Of a stretch of 64,000 nucleotides of DNA, positions 36,268 to 45,357 are shown piece by piece (within the stretch, counting starts at the first letter, position 1; every line of letters starts with the position of its first letter). The notes beneath the pieces were generated by a model, which ran no database searches, was not told the origin of the DNA, and saw only the letters and a program-made list of their open reading frames with translations. The stretch is from Arthrobacter sp. Leaf234 (lineage in GTDB: Bacteria; Actinomycetota; Actinomycetes; Actinomycetales; Micrococcaceae). Position numbers and translations under genes: made by a program. The DNA lies in NCBI RefSeq assembly GCF_001422665.1, contig NZ_LMLU01000005.1, positions 453,306-517,305 of the forward strand, read 5' to 3'.

Positions 36268-37800
36268 GTGAGCCCCCAGAGTGAAGAGACGGTGACGCCG
36301 GCGGCGTCCACCGCCCAGAAGCCGGCGGCGGTCATCGTCCTCGCCGCGGGAGCCGGGACCCGCATGAAGTCCCGCACACCGAAGATCCTCCACCCGCTGG
36401 GCGGTCGGTCCATGATCGGTCACGCGCTCGCCGCGGCGCGGGGCCTGGACCCCCACCACCTCGCCGTCGTCGTCCGGCACGAGCGCGAGCTCGTCGCCGC
36501 GCACGTCGCGGGTGTCGATCCCGAGGCCCTGCTGGTCGACCAGGACGACGTCCCGGGGACCGGCCGCGCGGTGCAGGTGGCCCTCGAGGCGCTGGACACG
36601 AGGGAGGGCACCATCGGGGGCACCGTGGTGGTGACCTACGGCGACGTACCCCTGCTCGAGGCCGCGACCCTGCGGGACCTCGTCGAGGTGCACGTCCGGG
36701 ACCGGAACGCCGTCACCGTGCTCACTGCCGAGCTCGACGACGCCACCGGCTACGGGCGCATCGTCCGGAGCCCGGACGGCACGGTACTCGGCATCGTGGA
36801 GCACAAGGATGCCTCCGAGGAGCAGCGGACCATCCGCGAGGTGAACTCGGGGATCTATGCGTTCGACGCCGACGTCCTGCGCAGCGCGCTCGGCCGGATC
36901 GACGCCGGCAACGCCCAGGGCGAGCTGTACCTGACCGATGTGCTCGGCATCGCACGGAACGACGGCGGCAGGGTGGCAGGACTGATCGTGCAGGACCGCT
37001 GGCAGGTCGAGGGCGCCAATGACCGCGTCCAGCTCGCCCGTCTTGCCGCCGAGCTGAACCGCCGCATCCTCGAACGGTGGATGCGCGCGGGCGTGAGTAT
37101 CGTCGACCCCGGCAGCACCTGGATCGACGTCCACGTGGAGCTGGCCGAGGATGTCACGGTCCTGCCGGGAACGCTGCTGCACGGCACCACCACGATCGCC
37201 AGGGACGCCGTCGTGGGTCCCGACACGTCCTTGACGGACGTGTCCGTCGGGCAGGGAGCCCACGTGACCCGGACCCACGGCAGCGGCGCCAGGATCGGCG
37301 ACGGGGCCAGCGTCGGTCCCTTCACCTACCTCCGGCCGGGAACGGTACTGGGCGAGGACGGCAAGATCGGCGCGTTCTACGAGACCAAGAACGTGGTGGT
37401 GGGCCGCGGCTCGAAACTCTCGCACCTCGGCTATGCGGGCGATGCGGAGATCGGTGAATACACCAACATCGGCTGCGGCAACATCACCGCCAACTACGAC
37501 GGTGTCGACAAGCACCGCACCGTCATCGGGTCCCACGTCCGTACCAGCTCGAACACGGTCTTCGTCGCGCCGGTCACGGTGGGCGACGGCGCCTACACCG
37601 GTGCCGGCGCCGTCATCCGCAAGGACGTCCCCGCCGGGGCGCTCGGACTGAGCGTCGTGGCGCAGCGCAACGTCCCGGGCTGGACCTCGGAGAAGCGACC
37701 CGGCACAGCTGCGGACGAGGCGGCGCGCGCGAGCATGGCCGGAACCGACACATCAGGCCCACAGGCAACGAAGGAACCACAGGAAAGCGGTCAGTCATGA
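36268..37800 (+). CDS. glmU: GlmU, bifunctional UDP-N-acetylglucosamine pyrophosphorylase / glucosamine-1-phosphate acetyltransferase
   Basis: 510-residue bifunctional enzyme making UDP-GlcNAc for peptidoglycan and other glycans. N-terminal domain: VIVLAAGAGTRMKSRTPKIL (nucleotide loop), GTGRAVQVAL, VTYGDVPLL with the metal aspartate, and EVNSGIYAFD. C-terminal domain: left-handed beta helix of hexapeptide repeats from about residue 265 with the acetyltransferase motif GNITANYDGVDKHRT near 410. A polar tail of about 40 residues follows. GTG at 36268 follows an AGGAG-like site. The stop overlaps the prs start (ATGA), so the two are coupled. Confidence 0.96.
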   Translation: MSPQSEETVTPAASTAQKPAAVIVLAAGAGTRMKSRTPKILHPLGGRSMIGHALAAARGLDPHHLAVVVRHERELVAAHVAGVDPEALLVDQDDVPGTGRAVQVALEALDTREGTIGGTVVVTYGDVPLLEAATLRDLVEVHVRDRNAVTVLTAELDDATGYGRIVRSPDGTVLGIVEHKDASEEQRTIREVNSGIYAFDADVLRSALGRIDAGNAQGELYLTDVLGIARNDGGRVAGLIVQDRWQVEGANDRVQLARLAAELNRRILERWMRAGVSIVDPGSTWIDVHVELAEDVTVLPGTLLHGTTTIARDAVVGPDTSLTDVSVGQGAHVTRTHGSGARIGDGASVGPFTYLRPGTVLGEDGKIGAFYETKNVVVGRGSKLSHLGYAGDAEIGEYTNIGCGNITANYDGVDKHRTVIGSHVRTSSNTVFVAPVTVGDGAYTGAGAVIRKDVPAGALGLSVVAQRNVPGWTSEKRPGTAADEAARASMAGTDTSGPQATKEPQESGQS

Positions 37801-38777
37801 GCGAGATCACGGCACGCGGCGAGAAGAAACTGGTGCTCGCCTCCGGGCGTGCACACCCCGAACTGGCCGAGGAGATCGCGTCCTGGCTCGGCACCGAACT
37901 GCTGCCGGTCTCCGCCTACGACTTCGCCAACGGCGAGATCTACGTACGCTCCGGCGAGAGCGTGCGTGGTACCGACGTCTTCGTCATCCAGGCCCACCCG
38001 GCGCCCCTGAACAACTGGCTCATGGAACAGCTCATCATGGTGGATTCGCTCAAGCGGGCCTCGGCCAAGCGGATCACCGTCGTCTCGCCGTTCTACCCCT
38101 ATGCGCGGCAGGACAAGAAGGGGCGCGGACGTGAACCGATCTCCGCCCGCCTCGTCGCCGACCTGTACAAGACGGCGGGAGCGAACCGCCTGATGTCCGT
38201 GGATCTGCACACCTCCCAGATCCAGGGGTTCTTCGACGGCCCCGTGGACCACCTCATGGCCATCCCGCTCCTCGCCGACTACATCCGGACGAGGGTCGAC
38301 GCCGACAATGTCACGGTCGTCTCGCCCGACACCGGACGGGTGCGCGTCGCCGAGCAGTGGGCCGAGCGGCTCGGGGGGGCACCCCTCGCGTTCGTGCACA
38401 AGAGCCGCGATCTCACGGTTCCGAACCAGGCCGTGTCCAAGCAGGTCGTCGGCCAGGTCGAGGGCCGCACCTGCGTGCTCATCGACGACATGATCGATAC
38501 CGGGGGCACGATCTCCGGGGCCGTGCAGGTGCTGAAGAACGCCGGGGCCAAGGATGTCATCATCGCGGCGACCCATGCGGTGTTCTCCGATCCGGCGGCG
38601 CGTCGACTGGCCGAGTCCGGGGCCCGTGAGGTCGTCGTCACCAATACTCTGCCGATACCCTCCGAGAAGCGCTTCCCCCAACTCACGGTCCTGTCGATCG
38701 CACCCCTGATCGCCCGTGCCATCCGCGAGGTGTTCGACGACGGATCGGTGACGAGCCTCTTCGACGGCAACGCCTGA
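37797..38777 (+). CDS. prs: Ribose-phosphate pyrophosphokinase (PRPP synthetase)
   Basis: 326-residue class I PRPP synthetase, supplying PRPP for purines, pyrimidines, His and Trp, and decaprenylphosphoryl-arabinose. Motifs: FANGEIYVR, the ATP-binding YPYARQDKKGRGREPISARL, the metal-binding VDLHTSQIQGFFDGPVDHL, and the PRPP loop CVLIDDMIDTGGTI near residue 222. Its ATG overlaps the glmU stop by the ATGA arrangement. In most relatives rplY and pth follow directly; here a 9.6-kb block of regulators and surface proteins intervenes. A 10-bp hairpin follows the gene. Confidence 0.97.
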   Translation: MSEITARGEKKLVLASGRAHPELAEEIASWLGTELLPVSAYDFANGEIYVRSGESVRGTDVFVIQAHPAPLNNWLMEQLIMVDSLKRASAKRITVVSPFYPYARQDKKGRGREPISARLVADLYKTAGANRLMSVDLHTSQIQGFFDGPVDHLMAIPLLADYIRTRVDADNVTVVSPDTGRVRVAEQWAERLGGAPLAFVHKSRDLTVPNQAVSKQVVGQVEGRTCVLIDDMIDTGGTISGAVQVLKNAGAKDVIIAATHAVFSDPAARRLAESGAREVVVTNTLPIPSEKRFPQLTVLSIAPLIARAIREVFDDGSVTSLFDGNA

Positions 38778-38830
38778 ACGGATGCCGTGCCCTGCTGAAG
38801 AGCAAGGGCAGGCGTCGAGAGCCCGGATAC

Positions 38831-38867
38831 CCCTACGCACAAGGCCGACAAAGCCGAGTGCGTAGGG
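38831..38867 (+). terminator. Possible terminator after prs
   Basis: CCCTACGCAC (38831-38840) and GTGCGTAGGG (38858-38867) are exact reverse complements around a 17-base loop, 54 bases after the prs stop. No T-tract follows, so an operator role is also possible. Confidence 0.5.
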
Positions 38868-38880
38868 AAACGACGGAAGT

Positions 38881-38889
38881 CGAGTAGTG
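38881..38889 (+). promoter_or_regulatory. CGAGTAGTG box upstream of the first LuxR pair
   Basis: The 9-mer CGAGTAGTG lies 134 bases before the first regulator gene. The same core occurs inverted at 44629-44637 and direct at 55212-55220. I propose it as a binding site of the LuxR regulators; this is inference from recurrence. Confidence 0.4.
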
Positions 38890-39022
38890 TTTCGTCGCCA
38901 TACGTGGAAAAAACAAGTAAGAATACTGATGATTCCGTAGCAGCCACTCGTGCTGCCCCCATCCTCCCTTCCTACGCTGAGTTTCAGACACCTGTCACAA
39001 GCTGGGAAGAAGTAGGTCCTTC

Positions 39023-41809
39023 ATGCGGTCTCACAGTCTCGTACACACCCTTGTCCCTCCACCTGCTGCAGCCAGGCCGACCAGGTGGCACCCGGTGCAG
39101 GCGCCACCGGGGCACCCGGTGCAGGTGCTACCAGGGGCCTCGGTGCGCTTCATCGGAAGGATGGCCGAGACGGAATCGGCCCTGCAGGCCGTCCGTGATC
39201 CGGATTCGTCGGGTGCTGTGGTCGTGGGCCCCCCTGGCGTCGGCAAGACCGCCCTGCTGCACCAGGTGCTGCGCTCCCTCGACGGCAGCTACGTGGTCCG
39301 CGTCCGCGGGATCCGGTCGTCCGCGTCCTTCTCCTACCGGGCGCTCGGTTTCCTGCTCTCCGAGGTACCGGGCACCGTGACGCATCCGGCTCTCGTCCTC
39401 TCGGCAGTCTCGGCACACCTGCGTGAGGAGGCGGGAGGTCGCCGCATCGTCTTCGCCATCGACAACGCGGAGCACCTCGACAAGGCATCCTCGACACTGA
39501 TCGGTCAGCTTCTTTCCGGTGACAGTGCCTCCGCCGTCCTGACCGTGACCGATTTCGCCCAGGCGGACCCGGTGTTCATGGGCCTCTGGCGGGCCAGCTC
39601 GCTGCGCCGGATCGACCTGAGGCCGCTCTCCTTCGAGGACACGGTGCTTTTCGTCGCCTCCGAACTCGGAGCTCCCGTCAGTCGCGAGGGCGTGGAGGCG
39701 TTGTGGTCCGTAGCCGGTGGGAATGCGCAGGCCACCCGTGCGTCCCTGCAGGGTTTCGTGCAACGCGGCGTGTTGGCGCGGCGCGGTGAGGCGTGGGTCC
39801 TGTTGCCGAACCGGAAGGGGATCGGACACGACGTGGTGAGCACTTCACCACTCCTGCGCACCCTCACCCGCAACCAGCGGCGAATCGTCGATCTCGTGTC
39901 GCTGGCCGGCGGGCTGCCGTGGCAGGATGCCGCTCGGCTCGCCGATCCGTCAGAGCTCGACGCGCTGCAGGACGCGGGCATCCTCGTGGTGCTGGCGGAT
40001 CCCGAACCCTGCGTGAGGCTCGCCGCCGATGGCCTGGCGGATGCTGTGGCGGAACAGGTCCCCGAGGAGGAAGCAGCCCGTCTGTACCAGGATCTCCGAT
40101 CCCGGCCCGGAGCTGCCCGGTATCTTGCCGACGATCCGGCTCGCGAGGTGGGCTGGCTGATTCAGGCCGGTCTGTCCGTCGACGTCCAGCTGGGTGTCAC
40201 TGCGGTCGAGACCCTGAACCGGAGCGGACAACACCGGCGAGCGGCCGATCTCATCCGCATGATCACCACTCGCCGGCAGTCACCCGAGCTGGCCCTCGAG
40301 GCGATGATCGCTGCCCTCGGTCAAGGACATCTCAAGGATGCCACCGTCGCATCCGCGACGCTCTCTGCTGCCGAGGTCGAACTCGACCGGGAGGTCTTGA
40401 TCAGGTACCTGGTGGAGGAGAGCCGCCTGCGTCGGCTCCACGCCGTCGGCGATCCGGCCCTACCACTGGATCGGGCCGACGAGCGGCTCACATCGTGGGG
40501 GCTCGACCGGATCGGGCAGCCCCCTGGAGATGCGCAGGACCGCTCGGAGTCCGTGAGTCTCGGCCGACGCGTGCTCGTCGCCCGTGCCGAACTGGCGTCC
40601 TTCGAGGGTCGGTACCGGGACAATCTCGCCGACCTCGAGGGGGTGCGTCAGACGGAGCTGTCCTCGTCCAGCGGCCGCGAGGAGTGCGCGTCGCTGGTGG
40701 CCCTCCAGTCCCTGCTCCTCGAGGCCATGGTGCTGCAGGAGCCCACGGAGCCCGCACTGCGACTCGCGGGAGTCCTGGCCCGTAACCTGTCGCATCCCCA
40801 GGTGGCGCACCAGGCGGCGGATGCCGCTCTCCTGCGGGTGGAGGTGGCTTTCCTCGTCGCAGGCAACTGGGCCGCGGGGCGGATGATCTTCTCGGGCTCC
40901 CGACCCTCCTCCAGTTCGTGGTCGCTCCATCGGGGTTCCCTCGCCGATGTCGCTGTGGCGCTGGATCTCATAGCGCGCGAGCGCGTTCGGGACGCGACCG
41001 CGCTGCTCGAACCCGTCGTCGAGCAGCTACGCGTCGCCGATCGCTACGGACTGCTGCCCCTGGCCGAAGCTGTCCTCACCTACTGCGATGCCCTGACCCC
41101 AGCACTGGATCGCGGGGTGGCGCACCTTCCGCCGGCTGGTCGTGCGAAGGGCAGCCCCTGGATGGTCCGGCGCGCTACGCGGCACTACCAGTTGCTGTCG
41201 CAGGCCTTGACCGGGTCCCGTGCCGAGGTAGCCCTGCAACTTCAGGAGCGGGTCCCGAGCGATCGTCGCCGAGGAGCGACGATGTGGGCCGTCAGCAGCC
41301 TCCTCTCCGCCCTGCGACTCGGAAGCAGAGCGGCAGCCGCGGAGCTCGAGGCATTGTCAGAGAATCTCGACGCCCCTCTTGCGGAGGTATGCCTGCTCTA
41401 CGCCAAGGCCATTCTGCAGGCGGACACGGGTCTGCTCATCCGGGCCGTGGAAGCCGCGGCCGCGTCCGGCGACTATCGTCTGGCAGCAGACATTGCCAGA
41501 TCAGGGATCGATCAGGCTCTGGCCGATGACGACCGGACGGCGTATCGCCTCATCCACCGCAGGCTGAGGGAGGTGCTTCCCGAACGGCTCAAGGATGGAC
41601 TCGGTGTCACAGCCCTCGGCCTGCTCACCGCCCGCGAGCGGGAGATCGCCGTGCTTGCAGCCACAGGACGCAGCAATCGAGCCATCGCGCAGCACATGTA
41701 CGTGTCGGTCCGGACGGTCGAGGGGCACCTCTATCAGGTGTATTCCAAGCTCAGCGTCAACACCCGGGCCGAACTCGCCGAGCTGTTTCCCGCGGAGATC
41801 GATTCCTGA
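39023..41809 (+). CDS. Giant AAA-ATPase/LuxR regulator 1 (LAL-like), first of pair A
   Basis: 928-residue transcriptional regulator of the large ATP-binding LuxR type. An N-terminal STAND/AAA ATPase domain has Walker A GPPGVGKT at residues 69-76 but a degenerate Walker B (IVFAIDNAEHLD). A long helical, TPR-like middle follows (ADRYGLLPLAEAVLTY), and the last 65 residues are a LuxR helix-turn-helix: LTAREREIAVLAATGRSNR and SVRTVEGHLYQVYSKL. ATG at 39023 is chosen; it has AGTAGG 6 bases upstream. Its first 40 residues include two H-P-V-Q repeats, and GTG at 39143 is an alternative that aligns better with the paralogues. It is most like regulator 3. Its TGA overlaps the start of regulator 2 by one base. 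The regulated genes are probably in this region. Confidence 0.85.
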   Translation: MRSHSLVHTLVPPPAAARPTRWHPVQAPPGHPVQVLPGASVRFIGRMAETESALQAVRDPDSSGAVVVGPPGVGKTALLHQVLRSLDGSYVVRVRGIRSSASFSYRALGFLLSEVPGTVTHPALVLSAVSAHLREEAGGRRIVFAIDNAEHLDKASSTLIGQLLSGDSASAVLTVTDFAQADPVFMGLWRASSLRRIDLRPLSFEDTVLFVASELGAPVSREGVEALWSVAGGNAQATRASLQGFVQRGVLARRGEAWVLLPNRKGIGHDVVSTSPLLRTLTRNQRRIVDLVSLAGGLPWQDAARLADPSELDALQDAGILVVLADPEPCVRLAADGLADAVAEQVPEEEAARLYQDLRSRPGAARYLADDPAREVGWLIQAGLSVDVQLGVTAVETLNRSGQHRRAADLIRMITTRRQSPELALEAMIAALGQGHLKDATVASATLSAAEVELDREVLIRYLVEESRLRRLHAVGDPALPLDRADERLTSWGLDRIGQPPGDAQDRSESVSLGRRVLVARAELASFEGRYRDNLADLEGVRQTELSSSSGREECASLVALQSLLLEAMVLQEPTEPALRLAGVLARNLSHPQVAHQAADAALLRVEVAFLVAGNWAAGRMIFSGSRPSSSSWSLHRGSLADVAVALDLIARERVRDATALLEPVVEQLRVADRYGLLPLAEAVLTYCDALTPALDRGVAHLPPAGRAKGSPWMVRRATRHYQLLSQALTGSRAEVALQLQERVPSDRRRGATMWAVSSLLSALRLGSRAAAAELEALSENLDAPLAEVCLLYAKAILQADTGLLIRAVEAAAASGDYRLAADIARSGIDQALADDDRTAYRLIHRRLREVLPERLKDGLGVTALGLLTAREREIAVLAATGRSNRAIAQHMYVSVRTVEGHLYQVYSKLSVNTRAELAELFPAEIDS
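39087..39132 (+). repeat. Two 22-bp direct repeats at the 5' end of LuxR gene 1
   Basis: 39087-39108 and 39111-39132 differ at two positions and are offset by 24 bp, giving an in-frame 8-residue repeat (HPVQAPPG, HPVQVLPG). They precede the conserved ATPase start, so they may belong to a leader rather than protein. Confidence 0.7.
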
Positions 41810-44562
41810 TGTTCTCGGCGCTGTCCGGTGACGTGCCGCTCGTCGGCCGGAAGGCGCTCATCACGGCGATCGAGCAGGCCGTTCGCGAGGCGGACGTGTA
41901 CGGCGCTTTCGTGTACGGCGAGATCGGGACCGGCAAGAGTGCGATGGCCCGCCATCTGCACGCTCGGCTTCAGGGTGAGTTCGTGCCGTTCCTCCTGTCG
42001 CCCGCCTCGGCGCTGGTCACCATCCCCTACGGAGCGCTCGCCCCCTTCCTCGTCGAGGCATCATCAGCGGACATGGCCTCGCCCCTCGCAGTCCTGCGCC
42101 GGGTCATGGCCTTTCTCCGAACCCGGGCGGCGGGTCGTCGCGTCCTCGTCCTCGTCGACGACGCCCACCTGCTGGATGATGACAGCAGTCACCTCCTGGC
42201 GCAGCTCGTCACGTCCCGGACCATAGCCCTCGCTGCATTCGCCCGCCCCATCACGCCGGTCTCCGACGAACTGGCATCGCTGTGCCGGGACGGCCTCCTC
42301 GAACGATTCGAGGTCGGTCCCCTCGGATCGGCCGACGCCCTGGATCTGTGCCGCCAGGTCCTCGGAGGTCCGATCGTCCGCGGCGCGAGCGAGCGTCTCC
42401 GCGACGAGGCGTCCGGCAATCCGCTGTTCCTCAAGGCGATCCTCGACGAGGCCCTGGCCCGGGGGAGCCTCATCCGTCCGGACGGCGTGTGGACGCTCGA
42501 CGTGGAGGAGGTTGCCCTTCCCGCGTCACTCCTCGATCTGGTCCGCTCGATCGCCCTCGGGCTGAACGAGATCGAACGTAAGGCCTTCGACCTCGTGGCG
42601 CTTGCCGGTGTCGTTGCCTTCAACGATCTGGTCCGTCTCACCAGCGAGGGGGCCGTGTCCTCCTTACTGGATGAAGGGCTCATCAGGAGCGTCTGGGAAG
42701 ATCCTGCCTACGCGACGCAGGCGTACTCGCTCTACGGACGGATCGGGCTGTCTCTCGTGCCCGTCGGTCGCAGCAGCAGTCTCCACGATGAACTTCGCTC
42801 CATCGTCGGCCCCGGCGGGAACCTGCCCGCATCGGCCGTGATCCGGGACGTCCTGTGGCGGCTCGACTGCGGTGAGCAGGTGCCCGATGAACACCTCCTC
42901 CAGACGGCGGAGTCGGCGCTGGCGGGCCTCGATGCCCGGGCAGCCCTCCGGTGCGTGAGTGCCGTTCGGAACGAGAACCTCCTCGGGCTCGCGGACATTC
43001 TCCGTGCTTCAGCGCTGATGGAACTCGGCCGGACCACCGAGTCCCGTAGCGCCGCGGACAGGTGCCCGGAGGCGACGGTCGGACCGAAGCAGGTCGCGGC
43101 CGCAGGAATCCTGGCGGTCCGCCAGGTGGTCGCGGACGGGGAGGACCCCGTCGCCCTGACGGACGTGCTCGACTGGTGGTCCTCCTGTATCCGCTCCTGG
43201 AAGGAAGGCCCACTGCCCGCGGAAAGGGGCAGTCCGGCAGAGGAGGATCCGGCGCTGACACCTCTTCGGGCGGGGGAGGGACCGCCTTCGGCCGATGCCG
43301 TGCGGGAGTGCGAACATCACCTCGTGGTGGCTCGCGCCTTCTCGTGGAACATCCTGGGCGAGTACTCCAGGACGGTCGAGGTTCTCGCCGGCTTCGTGAC
43401 GGAGGGACACGCGAATCACCGCGTCACAGTCCTCGCCGAGGCCACCCTGGCTGAGGCCCTCGGCGCACTCGGACGCGGAGTGGAGGGGCGACGGCACAGC
43501 CTCGCGGCTGTGGCCGCAGCCGGCCGACACCAGCAGCCCATCCCTGACCTGCATCGTGGCGCCTTCCTCCGCCACGTGAGCCTGCTGGTGCACAGCGGTG
43601 ACTTCCGGGCAGCGGAGGAGGCCCTCGCGACCTACACGCCGGGCGAGAGCCGTGACTACTTCTTCATCGGTGGTGGCCTCGCGGTCGTCGACGCAGTTCT
43701 TGATGCGCGGCGCGGCTTCTTCCGCGAGGCACTCGCCAAACTCGGTCCAGCCCTCGCCTCGCTGAGGGTGTCGGACCAGGAAGCCCTCCTGCCGTACGCG
43801 CTCGGGGTGACCGCGTGGACGGCGGCCGCCCTCGGTGAAATCAGTGTCTCGACCCAGTGCTCGAGGGAACTCGCAGTCCTGCGACACCGCGGCAGCCGCC
43901 AGTACGAGCTCTTGGGCCGCGCCTTCGACGCAGCTGCCCGGGCCTTGCTCCGAGCGGATGACGCGAGCGTCCACACGTTGTCGGGGCTCGCCCTTGCCGC
44001 TCGCCGACACGGATGGTCCAGTGCCGAGAAGGACATCCTCGAACTGGCCACTGCGCTCGGCGACGACCAGGCGCCCCACCAGCTCCGCGACGTGACCGTT
44101 GCCGTCGAGGGTATGGAGGCGGAGGTCCTGCACCACTACGCATCGGCCCTCGTCCGACGCGATGCGAAATCACTCGTCATCGCCGGCGACCGTGCCGAAG
44201 TCCTGCAGAAGTACCTGCTGGCGACCGACGCCTGTCGCAGGGCCATGGATGTCTATGGAATGCAGGGCGACGCCCGGTCGAAGCGGGTCCTGGCAGCAGT
44301 TCTTCGACGGCGACAGAGCCATATCGACGGCGGCCTGGCGGAGGAAGCCTACGACTCCGACGGCACCACGCCGCTCACCTCACGGGAGAAAGAGATCGCT
44401 CTCCTGGCCATCCGGGGCCTGTCCAATCGGGAGATCGCGCGTGCCCTGACGGTGTCCACCCGGACCGTCGAAGGCCACCTCTATCGCATCTACGTCAAGC
44501 TGGGCATCAGTCGGCGGGACGAGCTGACGGCGGAACTCGAGACCGTTCTGCGGGCCACCTAG
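41809..44562 (+). CDS. Giant AAA-ATPase/LuxR regulator 2 (LAL-like), second of pair A
   Basis: 917-residue paralogue of the neighbouring regulator. Walker A GEIGTGKS is at residues 37-44, and Walker B is canonical (VLVLVDDAHLLDDDSSHLLAQLV). The helical middle region contains WRLDCG, matched by WGLDCG in regulator 4, its closest relative here. The C-terminal LuxR domain reads LTSREKEIALLAIRGLSNREIARAL, then STRTVEGHLYRIYVKLGI. The protein has no sensor domain at the start, so the signal is probably read by the ATPase or the TPR-like region. Its ATG shares one base with the stop of regulator 1 (TGATG), implying coupled, roughly equal synthesis of the two proteins. The gene is followed by a 260-base stretch with two GAGTAGT boxes and a strong terminator. 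Confidence 0.85.
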   Translation: MFSALSGDVPLVGRKALITAIEQAVREADVYGAFVYGEIGTGKSAMARHLHARLQGEFVPFLLSPASALVTIPYGALAPFLVEASSADMASPLAVLRRVMAFLRTRAAGRRVLVLVDDAHLLDDDSSHLLAQLVTSRTIALAAFARPITPVSDELASLCRDGLLERFEVGPLGSADALDLCRQVLGGPIVRGASERLRDEASGNPLFLKAILDEALARGSLIRPDGVWTLDVEEVALPASLLDLVRSIALGLNEIERKAFDLVALAGVVAFNDLVRLTSEGAVSSLLDEGLIRSVWEDPAYATQAYSLYGRIGLSLVPVGRSSSLHDELRSIVGPGGNLPASAVIRDVLWRLDCGEQVPDEHLLQTAESALAGLDARAALRCVSAVRNENLLGLADILRASALMELGRTTESRSAADRCPEATVGPKQVAAAGILAVRQVVADGEDPVALTDVLDWWSSCIRSWKEGPLPAERGSPAEEDPALTPLRAGEGPPSADAVRECEHHLVVARAFSWNILGEYSRTVEVLAGFVTEGHANHRVTVLAEATLAEALGALGRGVEGRRHSLAAVAAAGRHQQPIPDLHRGAFLRHVSLLVHSGDFRAAEEALATYTPGESRDYFFIGGGLAVVDAVLDARRGFFREALAKLGPALASLRVSDQEALLPYALGVTAWTAAALGEISVSTQCSRELAVLRHRGSRQYELLGRAFDAAARALLRADDASVHTLSGLALAARRHGWSSAEKDILELATALGDDQAPHQLRDVTVAVEGMEAEVLHHYASALVRRDAKSLVIAGDRAEVLQKYLLATDACRRAMDVYGMQGDARSKRVLAAVLRRRQSHIDGGLAEEAYDSDGTTPLTSREKEIALLAIRGLSNREIARALTVSTRTVEGHLYRIYVKLGISRRDELTAELETVLRAT

Positions 44563-44600
44563 CCGATGCGGTCTGCGCAGGTAATTCCCAGGACTGATCT

Positions 44601-44637
44601 GAGTAGTTCGACGATTGATTAGGGTCTGCACTACTCG
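44601..44637. promoter_or_regulatory. Inverted GAGTAGT boxes around a -10 element
   Basis: GAGTAGT (44601-44607) and ACTACTC (44630-44636) are inverted copies 22 bases apart, flanking TAGGGT (44620-44625). The right copy, read on the minus strand with its neighbours, is CGAGTAGTG, the same 9-mer as at 38881 and 55212. Confidence 0.45.
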
Positions 44638-44826
44638 TGATCACGTTTCTCTACGGACCTAAAGTAGGAGGTGTTGGACAGGATGTCATCGGATCACCCG
44701 AGCGTCCTGGACGGCCCACGTTCTGGGTCGGCGGCGTAGGAGTTCTCTTGAGACCAGGACTTCGTCCCCAGCCGCCGCCGACCCTCACTCTCACCCTATC
44801 GTCGGCACCACCTCCTCGCGAGGGCT

Positions 44827-44879
44827 GAAGATAACGAATTGACCCCCTGTTCACGAAGAGGGGGCTTTTCGTTGTCTTC
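44827..44879 (+). terminator. Strong two-tier intrinsic terminator
   Basis: An outer 12-bp stem (44827-44838 with 44868-44879, one wobble) encloses a 6-bp CCCCCT/AGGGGG stem (44843-44848 with 44859-44864) followed by CTTTTC. It is the only classical T-tailed terminator seen in the window and ends transcription coming from pair A or from the candidate small transcript. Confidence 0.8.
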
Positions 44880-45010
44880 GAGGTCCAGTGCTTCCTGCAT
44901 CAGCTCGACGCGCTGTCGTCGCCGTCGCTGACCCTGTCGAACGACGAACACGAACCCGGGTCCTTGCCCAGAGCCCTGATCGTCCGGACGGTTGTCCGAG
45001 AACCGTCGTG

Positions 45011-45357
45011 TCAGGCCTCCGAGGGCTTTCCGCCGCGACGGGTGGAGAAGACGGCAAGGGTGCCGACGGTCAGGACGCCGAGGCCGGCAGCTCCCCACAG
45101 GGTCGTGAAGGATCCGAGGCCGGTGTTGGCCGGCCCCTGCGCCGACGCCGCAGCATGCGTGGTCACCCGGCCGGTCACCGTGACCCTGACCCGGAGAACG
45201 TCGGTGCGCCACACGGGCGGGGCGGTGCAGGTGCCAACGCCGCCGCGGGAGGAGGACGGCAGACGAGCACGGCTCCCGGATGCAGGCGTCCTGGTGCTCG
45301 AGCATCTCGCGGGTGAGCGCATACGGCAGCGGCCTGCTGTCGACGGAGGCGTGGAGG
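45011..45357 (-). pseudogene. Displaced C-terminal part of the DUF4012 protein, with sortase-like anchor
   Basis: After the DUF4012 stop, coding-quality sequence continues in two other frames. One frame gives GVPDLHASVDSRPLPYALTR and onwards to about 45250; the next gives VWRTDVLRVRVTVTG and a C-terminus with PANTG, a hydrophobic helix (FTTLWGAAGLGVLTVGTLAVF) and a STRRGGK tail. That layout is a cell-wall sorting signal. Removing one C from the GGGCCCCGGG run near 45373 joins the DUF4012 frame to the first segment; a second shift near 45250 would join the next. I read this as a frameshifted extension of the DUF4012 gene (mutation or sequence error), not an independent gene. Confidence 0.5.

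Larger units (their letters stand above)
44563..45010 (+). other. Gap after LuxR pair A, with box repeats, a candidate small transcript and terminator
   Basis: No established gene. In order: inverted GAGTAGT boxes around a TAGGGT -10 box (44620-44625), a short reading frame with AGGAGG ahead of it (ATG 44694, 18 codons, 'MSSDHPSVLDGPRSGSAA'), a stretch resembling the leader of the polymer operon (44740-44790), and a two-tier hairpin terminator (44827-44879). This could be a small RNA or a remnant of an operon leader. Confidence 0.5.

Noticed and set aside
38904..39380. Frame starting GTGGAAAAAACAAG before the first LuxR gene
   Set aside because: The first 30 codons look plausible, but it overlaps regulator 1 out of frame and becomes Arg/Cys-rich shadow; no ribosome site.
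44796..45305. 169-codon minus-strand frame as an independent gene
   Set aside because: Only its first 25-30 codons look like protein, and these continue the DUF4012 frame after a one-base shift, so it is treated as part of the broken gene.
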